From Rickettsiales bacterium (GTDB lineage: Bacteria > Pseudomonadota > Alphaproteobacteria > Rickettsiales > Deianiraeaceae): a stretch of 64,000 bases of DNA. The notes under the pieces are model-generated. The model worked only from the letters and a program-made list of their open reading frames with translations, had not been told where the DNA came from and did no database searches. The stretch lies in assembly GCA_017444095.1 (NCBI GenBank), contig JAFSXM010000020.1, positions 62,001-126,000 of the forward strand. Direction: 5' to 3'. This document shows, piece by piece, positions 28,554 to 38,800 of the stretch (positions are counted from its first letter, which is position 1; every line of letters begins with the position of its first letter). The translations under genes and the position numbers were made by a program.

Positions 28554-29204
28554 ATGAATAATGTTGAGCCACAAACGCCACAAACAAAAATTAGTGGATT
28601 AGATTTACAGTTGGATTGGATGACAAAGAATAAAAACACTATACATATAATCTTCGATGTAGAAGAGAATAATACACCAAATTCAAAACTGCATTATGAT
28701 CTCATTATTACTCTTGGTGACAAAGATATCAAAGTTTTGCCAATTATTAACAATAAAGCAGGAATGGTCACAGAGGACGAAAAATGTAATAACATTCCTT
28801 TTACCGTCAGCTATGGAGCAAACGGTATAACAAATTTAGTGCATTTGCTATGTAACAAAGACACTCTTGCTCAGGACGTCAATTATGATAAAGAATGCTA
28901 TTCAATGATTTGTCATGCTGTTGATCAATTTAGCTTATACAAACCCTTGTTCTTAAATGTGGATAATCCCAATGAATATTGTCAAGATACAGTACGACTT
29001 GCAACAATCAAGAGGCTTCAAGAGGAAATGTGTCACGATGCTCTGATTTTTTATAAAGATGATATCAGGCGATTAATTGTTGATAAAAAATATGGATTAA
29101 GTCCAGATATAATAAAACAAGATATTGATCGTCATAGGAAAAATGGCATAATTAATTGCTTATCAAATTGTGGATTATGTATGTCAAATCTATGTCGTCA
29201 ATAA
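28554..29204 (+). CDS. orphan protein with C-terminal Cys cluster
   Basis: 216 aa from the ATG at 28554 (MNNVEPQTPQTKISG); a longer frame to 28506 would begin inside a T8/A8 tract. No family is recognised. The body looks globular and mixed alpha/beta (IHIIFDVEEN; HYDLIITLGDKDIKVLPII), without a signal peptide or membrane segment. Cysteines increase toward the end, and the last 16 residues read NCLSNCGLCMSNLCRQ with four cysteines. This tail style is shared with at least five other orphans in the window. The gene stands alone between the M23 gene and tRNA-Leu. Candidate host-directed effector (inference). Confidence 0.68.
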   Translation: MNNVEPQTPQTKISGLDLQLDWMTKNKNTIHIIFDVEENNTPNSKLHYDLIITLGDKDIKVLPIINNKAGMVTEDEKCNNIPFTVSYGANGITNLVHLLCNKDTLAQDVNYDKECYSMICHAVDQFSLYKPLFLNVDNPNEYCQDTVRLATIKRLQEEMCHDALIFYKDDIRRLIVDKKYGLSPDIIKQDIDRHRKNGIINCLSNCGLCMSNLCRQ

Positions 29205-29549
29205 TAACATAGGTAAAAGACCAACAAGATGGAAAATATTTTTGTAATAATTAATAACAAATATTATATGTATAATTACAATATTTGGTTGTAGAAAAAG
29301 AAAAAATAAAGTTGCTACTGCAAATATTAACAAAATATATTTTTTGAAAATTGTATTTTTTAAAAACAACAATCATATTGTAACATAGCATATACTTATA
29401 CAGACATTTCAATGCTATTACTGATTATTATTAGGTTTTGTTTAAAAGATATCGTAACAAATGCAAATATATGTTGTCAAACAAAAATTACTACAAATCA
29501 AGATATTCAATAAGATACCTTGTCAAAACAAAATACCAAACAAAGTTAA
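29205..29549. other. 345-base spacer without a supportable gene
   Basis: A very AT-rich stretch between the orphan ending at 29204 and tRNA-Leu. It holds an inverted pair of caaatatt/aatatttg arms near 29250-29280 and a hydrophobic minus-strand frame that would need a TTG start, neither convincing. I see no RNA gene, repeat family or strong promoter here. Confidence 0.5.
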
Positions 29550-29637
29550 TGGTGCCTATGGCCGGACTTGAACCGGCATGAAGTCAACCCTCGAGGGATT
29601 TTAAGTCCCTTGTGTCTACCAATTCCACCACACAGGC
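29550..29637 (-). tRNA. tRNA-Leu (anticodon UAA)
   Basis: Read on the minus strand the gene starts GCCTGTG and ends CATAGGC plus A and an encoded CCA. The 7-bp acceptor stem is complete, with one G-U pair. The anticodon loop CTTAAAA sits between GGGA and TCCC arms, giving UAA. A class II variable arm (CTCGAGGGTTGACTTC region) follows, then a T arm GCCGG-TTCAAGT-CCGGC. The D arm contains GGTAGACAC. It reads UUA and UUG leucine codons, which are abundant in this AT-rich genome. Confidence 0.97.
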
Positions 29638-29709
29638 AAAAGTAAAATTAATGTCTTAATGTAATAACATTTATTAAAAGCAATATAATTTTATTTGCTA
29701 TTATAATAA

Positions 29710-29724
29710 TTTTTTTTATATTAT
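29710..29724 (+). promoter_or_regulatory. T8 tract plus -10-like box upstream of the 927-aa orphan gene
   Basis: T8 (29710-29717) is followed almost directly by TATTAT (29719-29724), 25 bases before the ATG at 29750. It has the same layout as the T-tract elements of other orphan genes but with a shorter tract. Inference from position. Confidence 0.3.
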
Positions 29725-29749
29725 TACATAAACAAACCTTGTTTGCATT

Positions 29750-32533
29750 ATGAATGATGAAGAAATAGCAAGAAATAAAGTTTCAATGCAGATAACCGAT
29801 GGGCAACTTGTATCTTGGGGTACCGTCAAGGGCACTGTTTTAAATTACATTAACAGATGCCTCGCAAGTGCCACTCCAAATACAAAATATATTTTATCAA
29901 AACTGGAAAATGAATATTCTTTATCAGGAAAAAATCAGAGTGACTTATTTCAGTATAGAAACAGTGTTAGTGGTATTATTAATAAAATTAGCGGAAAAGC
30001 ACAAGATTGGCCAAGTAGTTCGGTATTTTCATATACAAAAGGAAATAAAGTAGTTCTAATTACATTAGCTGGTGTTTTTGAATATGATAAAAGTGATGTA
30101 ATACGAACACCAGCTGGACAAGCTTATGTAAAAAATGCTAAGGCACATTTTTTCAACGGCATAGAAGCAAATGTAAGTATATGTCCGTCTGTTGTAAGTG
30201 ACGATAATGACAATGAAGAAGTTAATTTAACATACGAACAATTAGAAGATGGTGATTTTACTTGTGATGACATTAGATTGTTTCCAAGCATACCAGCAAA
30301 TACTCACATTGAAGATATTAAAGATATCAAAAAATTAAAAACATACGAACTTTTCCGAAAAGTTCAAGATAGATTGGAAAAGTATCATCTCTCTGTTAGG
30401 ACAACGAATGGAATTAGTATATCAAATTTAGATGATAATAATATATTTGACGGCTCTTTGTCTTGTTGCAACAATAACATGTCAAACAACAATAATACTG
30501 CTATATGCCATGGTACATTTGCCAATTTAATGCCATATGACAAAGTTACTTTTGAATACAAGGATATCGATGGTGAACCCAACAGTCAGTTATTTAATGC
30601 AGATGGAGTTGGTGGTATTTATACAGATAATTTATCGTCGGTTAACAGGGATTATATTGTTAATAATTTTGTCAATATAATGTCCACAGCCAATAGTATT
30701 GATGATTCAAGAATTAGTGAAATCAGCAAACGGTTTGGCTCGCAACTTAGAATCTATCACCAAACAAATATAGGTGAAAACAACAATGATGACGAAACAG
30801 GAGATAGATTCAATGTTATAACTAACTCTCAAACTAATGAAGACGGCGACTATTATAAAACAAAAATATTGTTAAATGGAAAATATGTAGAACAAATCAT
30901 CAAATATGATGATGAGGGCAACTATCTCATTGCGAACAAAGATCTCAATGCATCTGTATCGGATGGTATATATGAAGCGCAACTTGGAAACGGAAATTTA
31001 TTCATCGGAAGACTAAAGGTTGATGAAGGAACTGGAAATGTATATTTTATGGAAGGAAAATTTTTCAATCAAGAAGGTAAAGTTATTGATAATAAAAAAC
31101 AGCTTTCATTGCAAGAGGCATCATCATTATTATTTAATGATGCAAGAAGTGTGAACAACAATGATTTAAGAGAATTTAAAGACAGTAATAGAATTCTTAT
31201 TGAAAAAGGAGAAAATAGATTTGATTTTACAACCATTGGGGCATCATTTGAAAATACAATGAAAAATGATAGGATATATAGTGATTATCTGCCTACATCA
31301 ACATACATACAAAAGCAAATTGACAATGTAGAGTTATTTCTTAAAAGCGAAATGGAAGTTTTAAATACTACACCTGAAAAGACATATGAGAAATATATAG
31401 AGCGAAGAAATAAAAGGGGATTTTCTAATCAATTAATCAAAGATATAAGGCGAGCCACAAAAGAACTTTGTAAAAAAACCAGAGAAAATACTTATGTATT
31501 AAGTGATGGAGAGAAATTAACAAAAGATAGGCTGGGGGCATTTTATTCACAGCTATCTCAATGGCAGTATTTACACCGTATGAAGGCAAAAAGACAGGCA
31601 TTGGACGGCGATGATATACAAAATCACGAACAGTTGAATGAAGAAACATCTAATGACGAAAGCAATAGTAAAATCGATCCAGCTTCACCATTAGAGAAAA
31701 GCCAACTATTGGAAGAAAAAAATAATGTAAAAAATGATAATGACAAGGAAGACATAAAAGATAAAAAAAATAGTAATACACATAAAGATAACGAAAATCG
31801 TATAGAAGATCCTACAATACCTACAACTGCAAATAAAAACTTATTGCAACAATCACAAAATGACGACAATATAAGTGAAACAAGATATCCACAAATATTG
31901 AATCATGACGATTTAAAGGCAATACTTACAGATACGGAGGCCAACCAAATCGCCAGTGAAAGCCCAGAAAATCAAGCTATTTTTTCAAATATAATGACAA
32001 ATGTTGTTAATAATGAAGATGACAAAATAAGCCTATTCATAAAAACTTGTCAACTCATACATGAGTCAAGAGGAAAGATTCGTGAAAAAGGAGCGAAAAT
32101 TTTGCCTTTATCAAGGGATGAATATGAAATATTTATAACACTAAAAAACAGATTAACAAATTCTATAATCAATGCCAGAAACAAAAAACTCTGCAAACAA
32201 GTACAATCATATCAAATAGAGATAAATGATGAACAATGTGGTATAAAAGATGATTTCAATAAGGCTATGCAGTTTGCATCATCTGGCGAAGAACAATTAA
32301 ATACGGCAACACATATTAAAAACTGCAAGCTGTTTGATGAACTTGATAAAACAGGTGAAATTAAACAGCTTTGTAGTGATATTATGTTTGAAAGAGATGT
32401 TAGTGGTAACAATATAAATGAAAATTATTCCGAATATTACGATGAGTATGAAAGTCGAGATTCGTTCAACAATCGTTCTACTTTAAATATAGATAATTCA
32501 ACGAAATACCCATCTAATAATAATATTATTTAA
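29750..32533 (+). CDS. large orphan protein, possible effector
   Basis: 927 aa, not recognised. No signal peptide or membrane helix is seen. The N-terminal half looks globular with mixed structure. Around residues 360-460 there is a beta-rich segment (DYYKTKILLNGKYVEQIIKY; GIYEAQLGNGNLFIGRLKV) reminiscent of MORN- or beta-hairpin-type repeats, though not a clear match. Residues of about 620-700 are an acidic/Asn-rich low-complexity linker, followed by a helical C-terminal domain. Cysteines are internal (SLSCCNNN), with no terminal cluster. Its 3' end overlaps the convergent hemW gene by eight bases. A T8/-10 element precedes it. Confidence 0.75.
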   Translation: MNDEEIARNKVSMQITDGQLVSWGTVKGTVLNYINRCLASATPNTKYILSKLENEYSLSGKNQSDLFQYRNSVSGIINKISGKAQDWPSSSVFSYTKGNKVVLITLAGVFEYDKSDVIRTPAGQAYVKNAKAHFFNGIEANVSICPSVVSDDNDNEEVNLTYEQLEDGDFTCDDIRLFPSIPANTHIEDIKDIKKLKTYELFRKVQDRLEKYHLSVRTTNGISISNLDDNNIFDGSLSCCNNNMSNNNNTAICHGTFANLMPYDKVTFEYKDIDGEPNSQLFNADGVGGIYTDNLSSVNRDYIVNNFVNIMSTANSIDDSRISEISKRFGSQLRIYHQTNIGENNNDDETGDRFNVITNSQTNEDGDYYKTKILLNGKYVEQIIKYDDEGNYLIANKDLNASVSDGIYEAQLGNGNLFIGRLKVDEGTGNVYFMEGKFFNQEGKVIDNKKQLSLQEASSLLFNDARSVNNNDLREFKDSNRILIEKGENRFDFTTIGASFENTMKNDRIYSDYLPTSTYIQKQIDNVELFLKSEMEVLNTTPEKTYEKYIERRNKRGFSNQLIKDIRRATKELCKKTRENTYVLSDGEKLTKDRLGAFYSQLSQWQYLHRMKAKRQALDGDDIQNHEQLNEETSNDESNSKIDPASPLEKSQLLEEKNNVKNDNDKEDIKDKKNSNTHKDNENRIEDPTIPTTANKNLLQQSQNDDNISETRYPQILNHDDLKAILTDTEANQIASESPENQAIFSNIMTNVVNNEDDKISLFIKTCQLIHESRGKIREKGAKILPLSRDEYEIFITLKNRLTNSIINARNKKLCKQVQSYQIEINDEQCGIKDDFNKAMQFASSGEEQLNTATHIKNCKLFDELDKTGEIKQLCSDIMFERDVSGNNINENYSEYYDEYESRDSFNNRSTLNIDNSTKYPSNNNII

Positions 32534-33713
32534 TTATTTTGTAAATAAAGCCATCAATAACTGGTAAACCTTGATTTGTGGCAACCATTCCTCCATTTTC
32601 AAAAGAAAGTATATTTGCCTCCATTAACTTTTGCAATAACTTTATTTCAATAAATTCCATAATATTCAAATTAAATCGTTTCTTTATATCTAATATGTTA
32701 ATTCCATATATTGTTCGCAATCCCATCATTATTATTTCTTCTGCAATTTCTTTTGTTGAAAGTGGATTTTCTGTTATTAAACCATTTCTACCATTCATCA
32801 CACATTCCATCCATTCGTTTGGATTGCATACACAAATAGTTTCAAATCTTGTATTAGTATTTAAATAATTCATTCTTCCGTGAGCACCAGCACCAATGCC
32901 GATATAATCATAGTATTTCCAATATGCCAAATTATGTCTACTTTCATAACCTTTTATAGAATAATTTGATACTTCATATTGACGAATTTTTGTTTTTTGA
33001 TATGTATTTTTAATAAAATCATTTGTGGCGATATAAAACTCGCCAAGTTCGTCATTGTTTTTTGGAATAACAACTCCATTTTCAACCATTTTTCCAAGTA
33101 AAGTATTGTTTTCAACGATGAGTGTGTATAATGATAGATGTTGTGGTTGAAATTCAATGGCAAATTGTAGCTCTTGTAGCCATTTATTTATGTTTTGTCT
33201 TGGAAGACCGTATATTAAATCAATACTCCATTTTGGAAAAACTTTTTTTGCATTCTCTATTGTCTTGATTGCTTCTTTTGAAGAATGTTTTCTGCCTAAA
33301 AATGATAGCTCAATATCGTCAAAAGATTGCACACCGATAGAAATTCTATTAACACCGCATCGGTTTAGTTGTTCAAATTTTTCATAACAACAAGATGTAG
33401 GGTTTGCCTCAATTGTTATTTCGCAATTATGTTCTACATTAAACTCTTGTTTTACAAACAATATTAAATCTTTAACAACATTAACATCAATTAAACTCGG
33501 TGTTCCTCCACCAAAATAAATTGAACTAACTTTCTCATTATCATTTGTTAGCTGAATTTTAGACTTAAAATATAAAAGTTGTCTTTTACAACATTCTGCA
33601 TAGGTATTTTGAAAGTCTAAACTAAATTTTTCTTTATCAACAACGATGCTACCGAAATCACAATATACACATTTTGATAAACAAAATGGCCAGTGAAAGT
33701 AAATACCAAACAT
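32526..33713 (-). CDS. hemW: HemW-like radical SAM protein
   Basis: 395 aa from the ATG at 33711-33713 (MFGIYFHWPFC); a longer frame to 33752 adds an unlikely tail. The radical-SAM cluster motif CLSKCVYC gives Cys11, Cys15 and Cys18, and the following CDFGSI is HemN/HemW-like. Next come the SAM-binding IYFGGGTPSLID and EITIEANPTS, and VNRISIGVQSFDD. HemW lacks the extra Cys of true coproporphyrinogen oxidase HemN and acts in haem delivery. The CxxxCxxC spacing without a fourth Cys agrees with HemW. The C-terminal HemN domain is present and shorter than in HemN. Confidence 0.92.
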   Translation of the reverse strand: MFGIYFHWPFCLSKCVYCDFGSIVVDKEKFSLDFQNTYAECCKRQLLYFKSKIQLTNDNEKVSSIYFGGGTPSLIDVNVVKDLILFVKQEFNVEHNCEITIEANPTSCCYEKFEQLNRCGVNRISIGVQSFDDIELSFLGRKHSSKEAIKTIENAKKVFPKWSIDLIYGLPRQNINKWLQELQFAIEFQPQHLSLYTLIVENNTLLGKMVENGVVIPKNNDELGEFYIATNDFIKNTYQKTKIRQYEVSNYSIKGYESRHNLAYWKYYDYIGIGAGAHGRMNYLNTNTRFETICVCNPNEWMECVMNGRNGLITENPLSTKEIAEEIIMMGLRTIYGINILDIKKRFNLNIMEFIEIKLLQKLMEANILSFENGGMVATNQGLPVIDGFIYKIIK

Positions 33714-33808
33714 AATACAGAATTGACATTTTAAACGAAAAACAAAAAGCAATGATTTAACTAATAACTAAATTAGTTTGTTTGTAATTTTTTTTTTGTT
33801 ATCATTGC

Positions 33809-33814
33809 TATGAT
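33809..33814 (+). promoter_or_regulatory. -10-like box directly before the split orphan gene
   Basis: TATGAT at 33809-33814 lies six bases before the ATG at 33821, with a T10 tract at 33788-33797 upstream. Transcription from here would give a leaderless mRNA. Motif inspection only. Confidence 0.35.
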
Positions 33815-33820
33815 ATTTCT

Positions 33821-35457
33821 ATGAAAGAATATTATAACGATACTTCAGAAGATAATCATGCATCATTGCCAGTTAAAACTAATAATACACAGCCAGAAAT
33901 TTGTTCTTTTAGTAAAACCAATGTTAACGAGATCAATGTTGTTGAAAATGCAGAAGATATAGATGGAGCACCAGCACCGCTACCTGATTGTTTCATCAAA
34001 GAGAATGAAAACGAAGAGGCACCTTTGCCACAAAATGTATCAGCATTAAAGAAAGTATTAGATGAAAGTAGAAAAACACTTAGTAAAATGCAAAAAAACT
34101 TGGTTGAGAAACTTCATGAAGATGATACTGAGATTTTAAAAGTTGATGATGACAAGAATAATTCAGCTTCTGTGTATCTGCAGTTTGATGAAAAAAATAT
34201 GGTGATAATGCAAAAATTAAGAATGCTATAAGAAAAGCAATTGAGTATGCAAAAAACAATAATCAAAATTTTGAAATAAACCAAAAATATTTGCCTTATA
34301 TCAAAAGCATTTTTGTTGACAGAAAATCTGTAAAAAAGTATAGCCAAGGTGGCGGTGACGACGAAGTTTTGTTAAACGGAGGTTTCGATGATCGCAAATT
34401 AACAAGTTTAAAATTTTATCAAAAGCATAACAAGCATCCCGGTGAAAGTAAATATAATATGATTATGGTTGCTGAATATAAATTTTTCGAAAAGACGGCT
34501 GAAAATGAAATTTCCGAAAAGACGGAATATTGCATAATTGATATGGATAATAATTTGATGATATCAAACGACACACTTAAGCTTTATAGCCACTGTATGG
34601 ATGATTTTGAAAATCATGGTCTTGATGACAAAGACAATAAAGTATATGAAACTGGTTGGAGGTGGCATGCATTTCGTATTAATAACAGATTGCGTAATAA
34701 TGGTTTTACAGACGCTAAGAAATTTATTATCACTAATGGCAGTAAATTGTATGGCATCAAAACGCTTCAAGGATTATCGCAAAAAAAGCTTGACATGGAA
34801 TTTCTTTGTGAACGCGAAGGTGAAAACGAAGCACAAGACTGGAAATATTTAAAATGGGTAGAAGTATTGAGTGGCAAGATATCTAAGATAATTGATTCAA
34901 TCAATGGTGCAACAACAATACAACAATTATATGAAACCTTCCTACAAGGCATACAGAAAGATTTGTTAAAGGTAAACTACAAAAACGCAAAAGATTCTGA
35001 TAATAACTTTCTTTATTTAAATGGTGGAGATATAGTAGGTTATTTTTGTAAGGATTCAAAAGTAAATAAAACTATTAATAAGAGTGATTTTTTAAAAAAA
35101 AACACCAGCACGAGTGATTTTAAACAGAAGATATTAGATGAAATTTTTCAAGATAATACAGGTAGTATTGATAAAATAGATTTCGTTAATGCTTTTTTAG
35201 AAAAGGCCACACAACATATTGTTGATGCCATTAACAACAAAATGAAAAAGCTTCCTAAAAAAACTACTACTTACGTAGATAACAAGAATGAAGACCTTGA
35301 CACCCCATTAGGTAGTGGTACAGGGCTACGGCAATTTCCAGTAACAAGTGAATCAGAAACACCTACATGTAAATGTGGTTGCAATACTGAAACATGTTTA
35401 AGCTTATTTGATTATGTTAAAAATTTATTTACAAGTAACAAAAGTAATAATATTTAA
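33821..35457 (+). CDS. orphan effector-like protein split by a -1 frame change at an A7 run
   Basis: The first frame (33821-34231) encodes 136 aa. The rest (to 35457) is in the -1 frame. At 34191-34197 there are seven A residues. Slipping back one base there turns FDEKNMV into FDEKKYGDNAKIKNA and yields one 545-aa protein. The joined product aligns along its length with the intact orphan at 61088: a PAP-containing N-terminus, VDR..(7)..YSQG, then DMDNNL-I-ND-LKLY and a CxCxC tail. Its C-terminus reads CKCGC with another Cys before LSLFDYVKNLF. The bases 34192-34198 form the heptamer A AAA AAT, compatible with ribosomal -1 frameshifting. Polymerase slippage, a sequencing error or gene decay are the alternatives. 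The function is unknown. Confidence 0.75.
34191..34198 (+). promoter_or_regulatory. candidate -1 slippery site (A7 then T)
   Basis: Zero-frame codons are gaa aaa aat. A slip of one base backward on A AAA AAT gives gaa aaa aaa tat and enters the long downstream frame. The zero frame ends 31 bases later at a TAA. I did not identify a convincing downstream stimulatory hairpin or upstream Shine-Dalgarno-like stimulator. Confidence 0.45.
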
Positions 35458-35573
35458 AATATGACTATACATGAGTACTTCTATAAAATTGTTTTTCAAT
35501 AAGACATTTTATTTGCTTTATAAAAAGTTTATTCAAACATAGCATTTTAAAGAAACATTATGTTACGAACATT

Positions 35574-35608
35574 TTTATCCAAGAACTAAATTATAATTCT
35601 TGGATAAA
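35574..35608. repeat. perfect 12-bp inverted repeat
   Basis: Arms tttatccaagaa (35574-35585) and ttcttggataaa (35597-35608) flank an 11-base loop. There is no T tract on the exit side in either direction. It may be a transcript-end stabilising hairpin or a protein site. Confidence 0.6.
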
Positions 35609-35708
35609 CAATTATTGTTCAAATACCCAAAAACTACAAACTTTCACCAAAATCTTCCTTAAATTTTGCAACAAGTTTATCTCAATAAGTTTTGTTTTGC
35701 TCTATTAT

Positions 35709-35779
35709 AAAAAACTCTTGATTTTACCTCAATAATATTTTTGAAAAAGAAAAAGTAAAAATTATCAAGAGTTTTTTTT
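35709..35779 (+). terminator. probable (bidirectional) intrinsic terminator
   Basis: A perfect 14-bp stem pairs 35709-35722 (aaaaaactcttgat) with 35764-35777. An inner 5-bp stem ttttac/gtaaaa is also possible, and a T8 run (35772-35779) ends the structure. A6 at the other end gives a T tract on the minus strand. Its place between convergent genes fits a two-way terminator. Confidence 0.6.
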
Positions 35780-35833
35780 ACAACAGGGTTTTAATAAAGT
35801 AATTGTGTTTTATTTTTATTAAGTGTTTGTTTA

Positions 35834-38800
35834 TCACAGCATCACAACACTCTTAGCGCTAAATTCAATTTTATCAGGTAAAATTGTTTCGCCAAAATCT
35901 TCAATTTGCATTTGTTTGGAATAAATAAAATAATTTTGGTTTTCAATGTTTATTGTTCGTAATAACATCTTCGTTTGTTTATTGTATATTTTTAGACACA
36001 CTAAGTTTGTAATAATTGCTACATCTTGATATGATGTTATGTTTATTTTATAATTTTTTCTTGGTGAAAATGACAATCTTATGTCGCCATTTTTCATTTT
36101 TGTTATATCCAAATTTTTTGTTTCAAAATTCAATAAACTATTTCCAGTTATAGATATTGTGCTGATGCCTGTATTTTCTAATGCGTCATTCACAGATACA
36201 GCTTTGAATTGTATTGATTTTCCAATATACGATAAAGGTAGTTGTATGTGTTTTATATCGTTATCAATTAGGCATACATCTTCATTTGCAGAATGGTTGT
36301 TTATTTCATTTTCCGTATTAAATCTTCCTCGTAGCAGATATGACAATTCAAATTCATTATCGGCGAGTTTTACGACATCTCTAAAAGCTATTATTTCTTT
36401 GCCAACAAGAATTATATTTTTTAATTGTGAAAATTGTTCGTCTGTGATGGATTGTAATTTTTCATTTTCATTTGTTAAAATTATATGTATTTTTGTTGTT
36501 GTGTCGATGATGTTGGCGGTTAAATCATTATTGTTGTCGCTGATGTTTACTAATTTGCCAACACAACTTTCAGCTGATATGAATGATAAAAAATCATAAC
36601 TTTCACCATTATCAGTAGAGTAATACAGAGTTGCACCTTGCCAATTATCATCATCACTCCACACGGCACAATGTATTGTTAATAGGTCGTTTTTCACACT
36701 ATCGTCAATGTTGTATAGTTCGAATAATTTTATATTTGTTGTTGCTATTTGTGATGACTTATTGTTTGTTTTGCTGTCTAATAGGATATTTGAATAATCA
36801 AGAGACGATAACATATTATCATTAGCAATCATAGAGATGCCTATAATTTTAATCCTTGTTCCATCAATAATTGATATATTTTTAACACGAATTAAATAAT
36901 CTACACCATCAACTTTAATTGAGACTGTATCTAATGGCGATATATTTAAATGTGTTATTGGCAATTCAAAAATAAAACTTGTAGTTTGAGTGTTTAAGTT
37001 GGTTAATATTCGCCAAGCCAATTCCTGTGCTTGTGATAAATTTAATGGCATTGGTACAGATATTTTATATGAGTTTGTATGTTTGCTATTATCATTAGCA
37101 TTTGCAGTTGAAGTTGTGTATTCCCGTTCTATATCTAAAAACAACAACGATACAGATGATGGTATTGATGGTGATGCAATTGTTTCTGCCTCAAAACACA
37201 CCTTTCCGGTGTCGGTATCAACAATTAATTCATTTTCCGTAATGATATGAGTTTTGGTATTTTTTAATGATTTAAAACATAGCTTTCCATCTTCTAAATA
37301 TGTGTCAAAGTTAAAAGCACCAGCTAAATTTCTTAAATGATTTAAAATACTTTTATTATCATCTATTAAATAACCATTGAATAAATCATCTTCTAATTTT
37401 GAAACATTTATATCTTCATCTTTTAAATTAAGCCGGTAGCATAAATATTTAATAACATTCGCAAGTGTTGCGATACCAGCTTTTCCATTTAAAAAATGCC
37501 CGTATTTCCATATACTGCCATCGCTCCATACATCTGTGAGATTTGGATAATATGGATATGGTCGTGCATCCCAAGTGTATAAAAATAATCTCTCAACACA
37601 TTCGCTATTTTGCCAAGCCTCTTCGGTTGCGGTTATTGCGACTCGTTGTGCTTTAAAATCCATAATTCCTTTTGACATTCTTGGAAAAGCGGAATCAAAA
37701 CTATTTGGCGAATAAAATACATTTGGTTGATTTGTACAACAATCTACTGATGGAAAACCATATTCTGTGAACCAGATTTTTTTTGACCTTGGCACCCATT
37801 CTGTTTTTGTGCCATCTGGATTGTAATGGTAATTGCTCCAAAAGTATTCTACATTTTTCCAAGCCCATTCTGGCGATAATGGTGCTTTTGTTGTTCTGTT
37901 CTCATCTGTATAATAAAAATCATATCCTTCGCCATTTCTCCAACCATTTTTAATTTCCTCTTTATCATATGTTGTGGTTGTTTTATCTGTTAATGGGAAA
38001 TAGGCATCTATTCCAATATAATCAATGGCATTACAAGCCCATATTTTATCCAAATTGTAATATCCTCTACCATCGTGGTGATACTCGCTCCAATCTCCGG
38101 CATAGATAATTTTTACATCATTACCAACCATTGATTTTATTGATGTTGCTAAATTACAAATTTCATTAACCGATGGATAATTTCCACTTTCATCTACAAT
38201 TTTTGTCATTCCAACCATTTCACTTGCAATAATAACACTATCAATATATCCATTTAATAAATTAACATAGTGTTTGATGAAATTATTATAGCCGTCTGTT
38301 TTGTTAAAAAAACTATAAACATCGTTTGCTTTGCCGGTGATGTGTCCTCTCCAAGGTTTATTTTCGGTATCAACCATCAACATTGGATAAAGACAAACTT
38401 TTAAACCACGATTTTTGATTTCTTTTACATATCTTAAAACAGAAGCATCACTTGGTGTTCCGCCGTATCTTATATTTCCTTCTGCATCTTTTCCAACAAT
38501 CCTTGCATTATTTCTTGATATTCCTGCAACTGACCATTCTTCTGGCTCAACTTTACATCCGTGATATTCGCAAGCTGGATAGATTTTTGCTTCACCACAA
38601 TTTAAACTATCGCAAAACCAACAGACAACAAGCGAAATATAATCTACATTTGGGAATGTTTTACATAAATCATTTAAGCTCTCTATGGCATCGGTGTTGC
38701 TTGAAGAAGTGTGCTTATTTAAAATTGTGTCTTTTTCTGTTTTATAAAATTCTCCCATTATGTATTTGCCGTTTATTTTTTTTTGAACTTCCGTGTCATA

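Larger units (their letters stand above)
35458..35833. other. 376-base convergent spacer with two inverted repeats
   Basis: This gap separates the split orphan gene from the GTA-like gene, which converge. It contains a perfect 12-bp inverted repeat at 35574-35608 and a terminator-like hairpin at 35709-35779, both listed separately. I see no gene in it. Confidence 0.7.

Noticed and set aside
29190..29372. Hydrophobic 60-aa minus-strand frame
   Set aside because: It needs a TTG start, has no promoter or neighbours to support it, and overlaps the 3' end of the plus-strand orphan. AT-rich DNA readily yields Phe/Leu/Ile frames.
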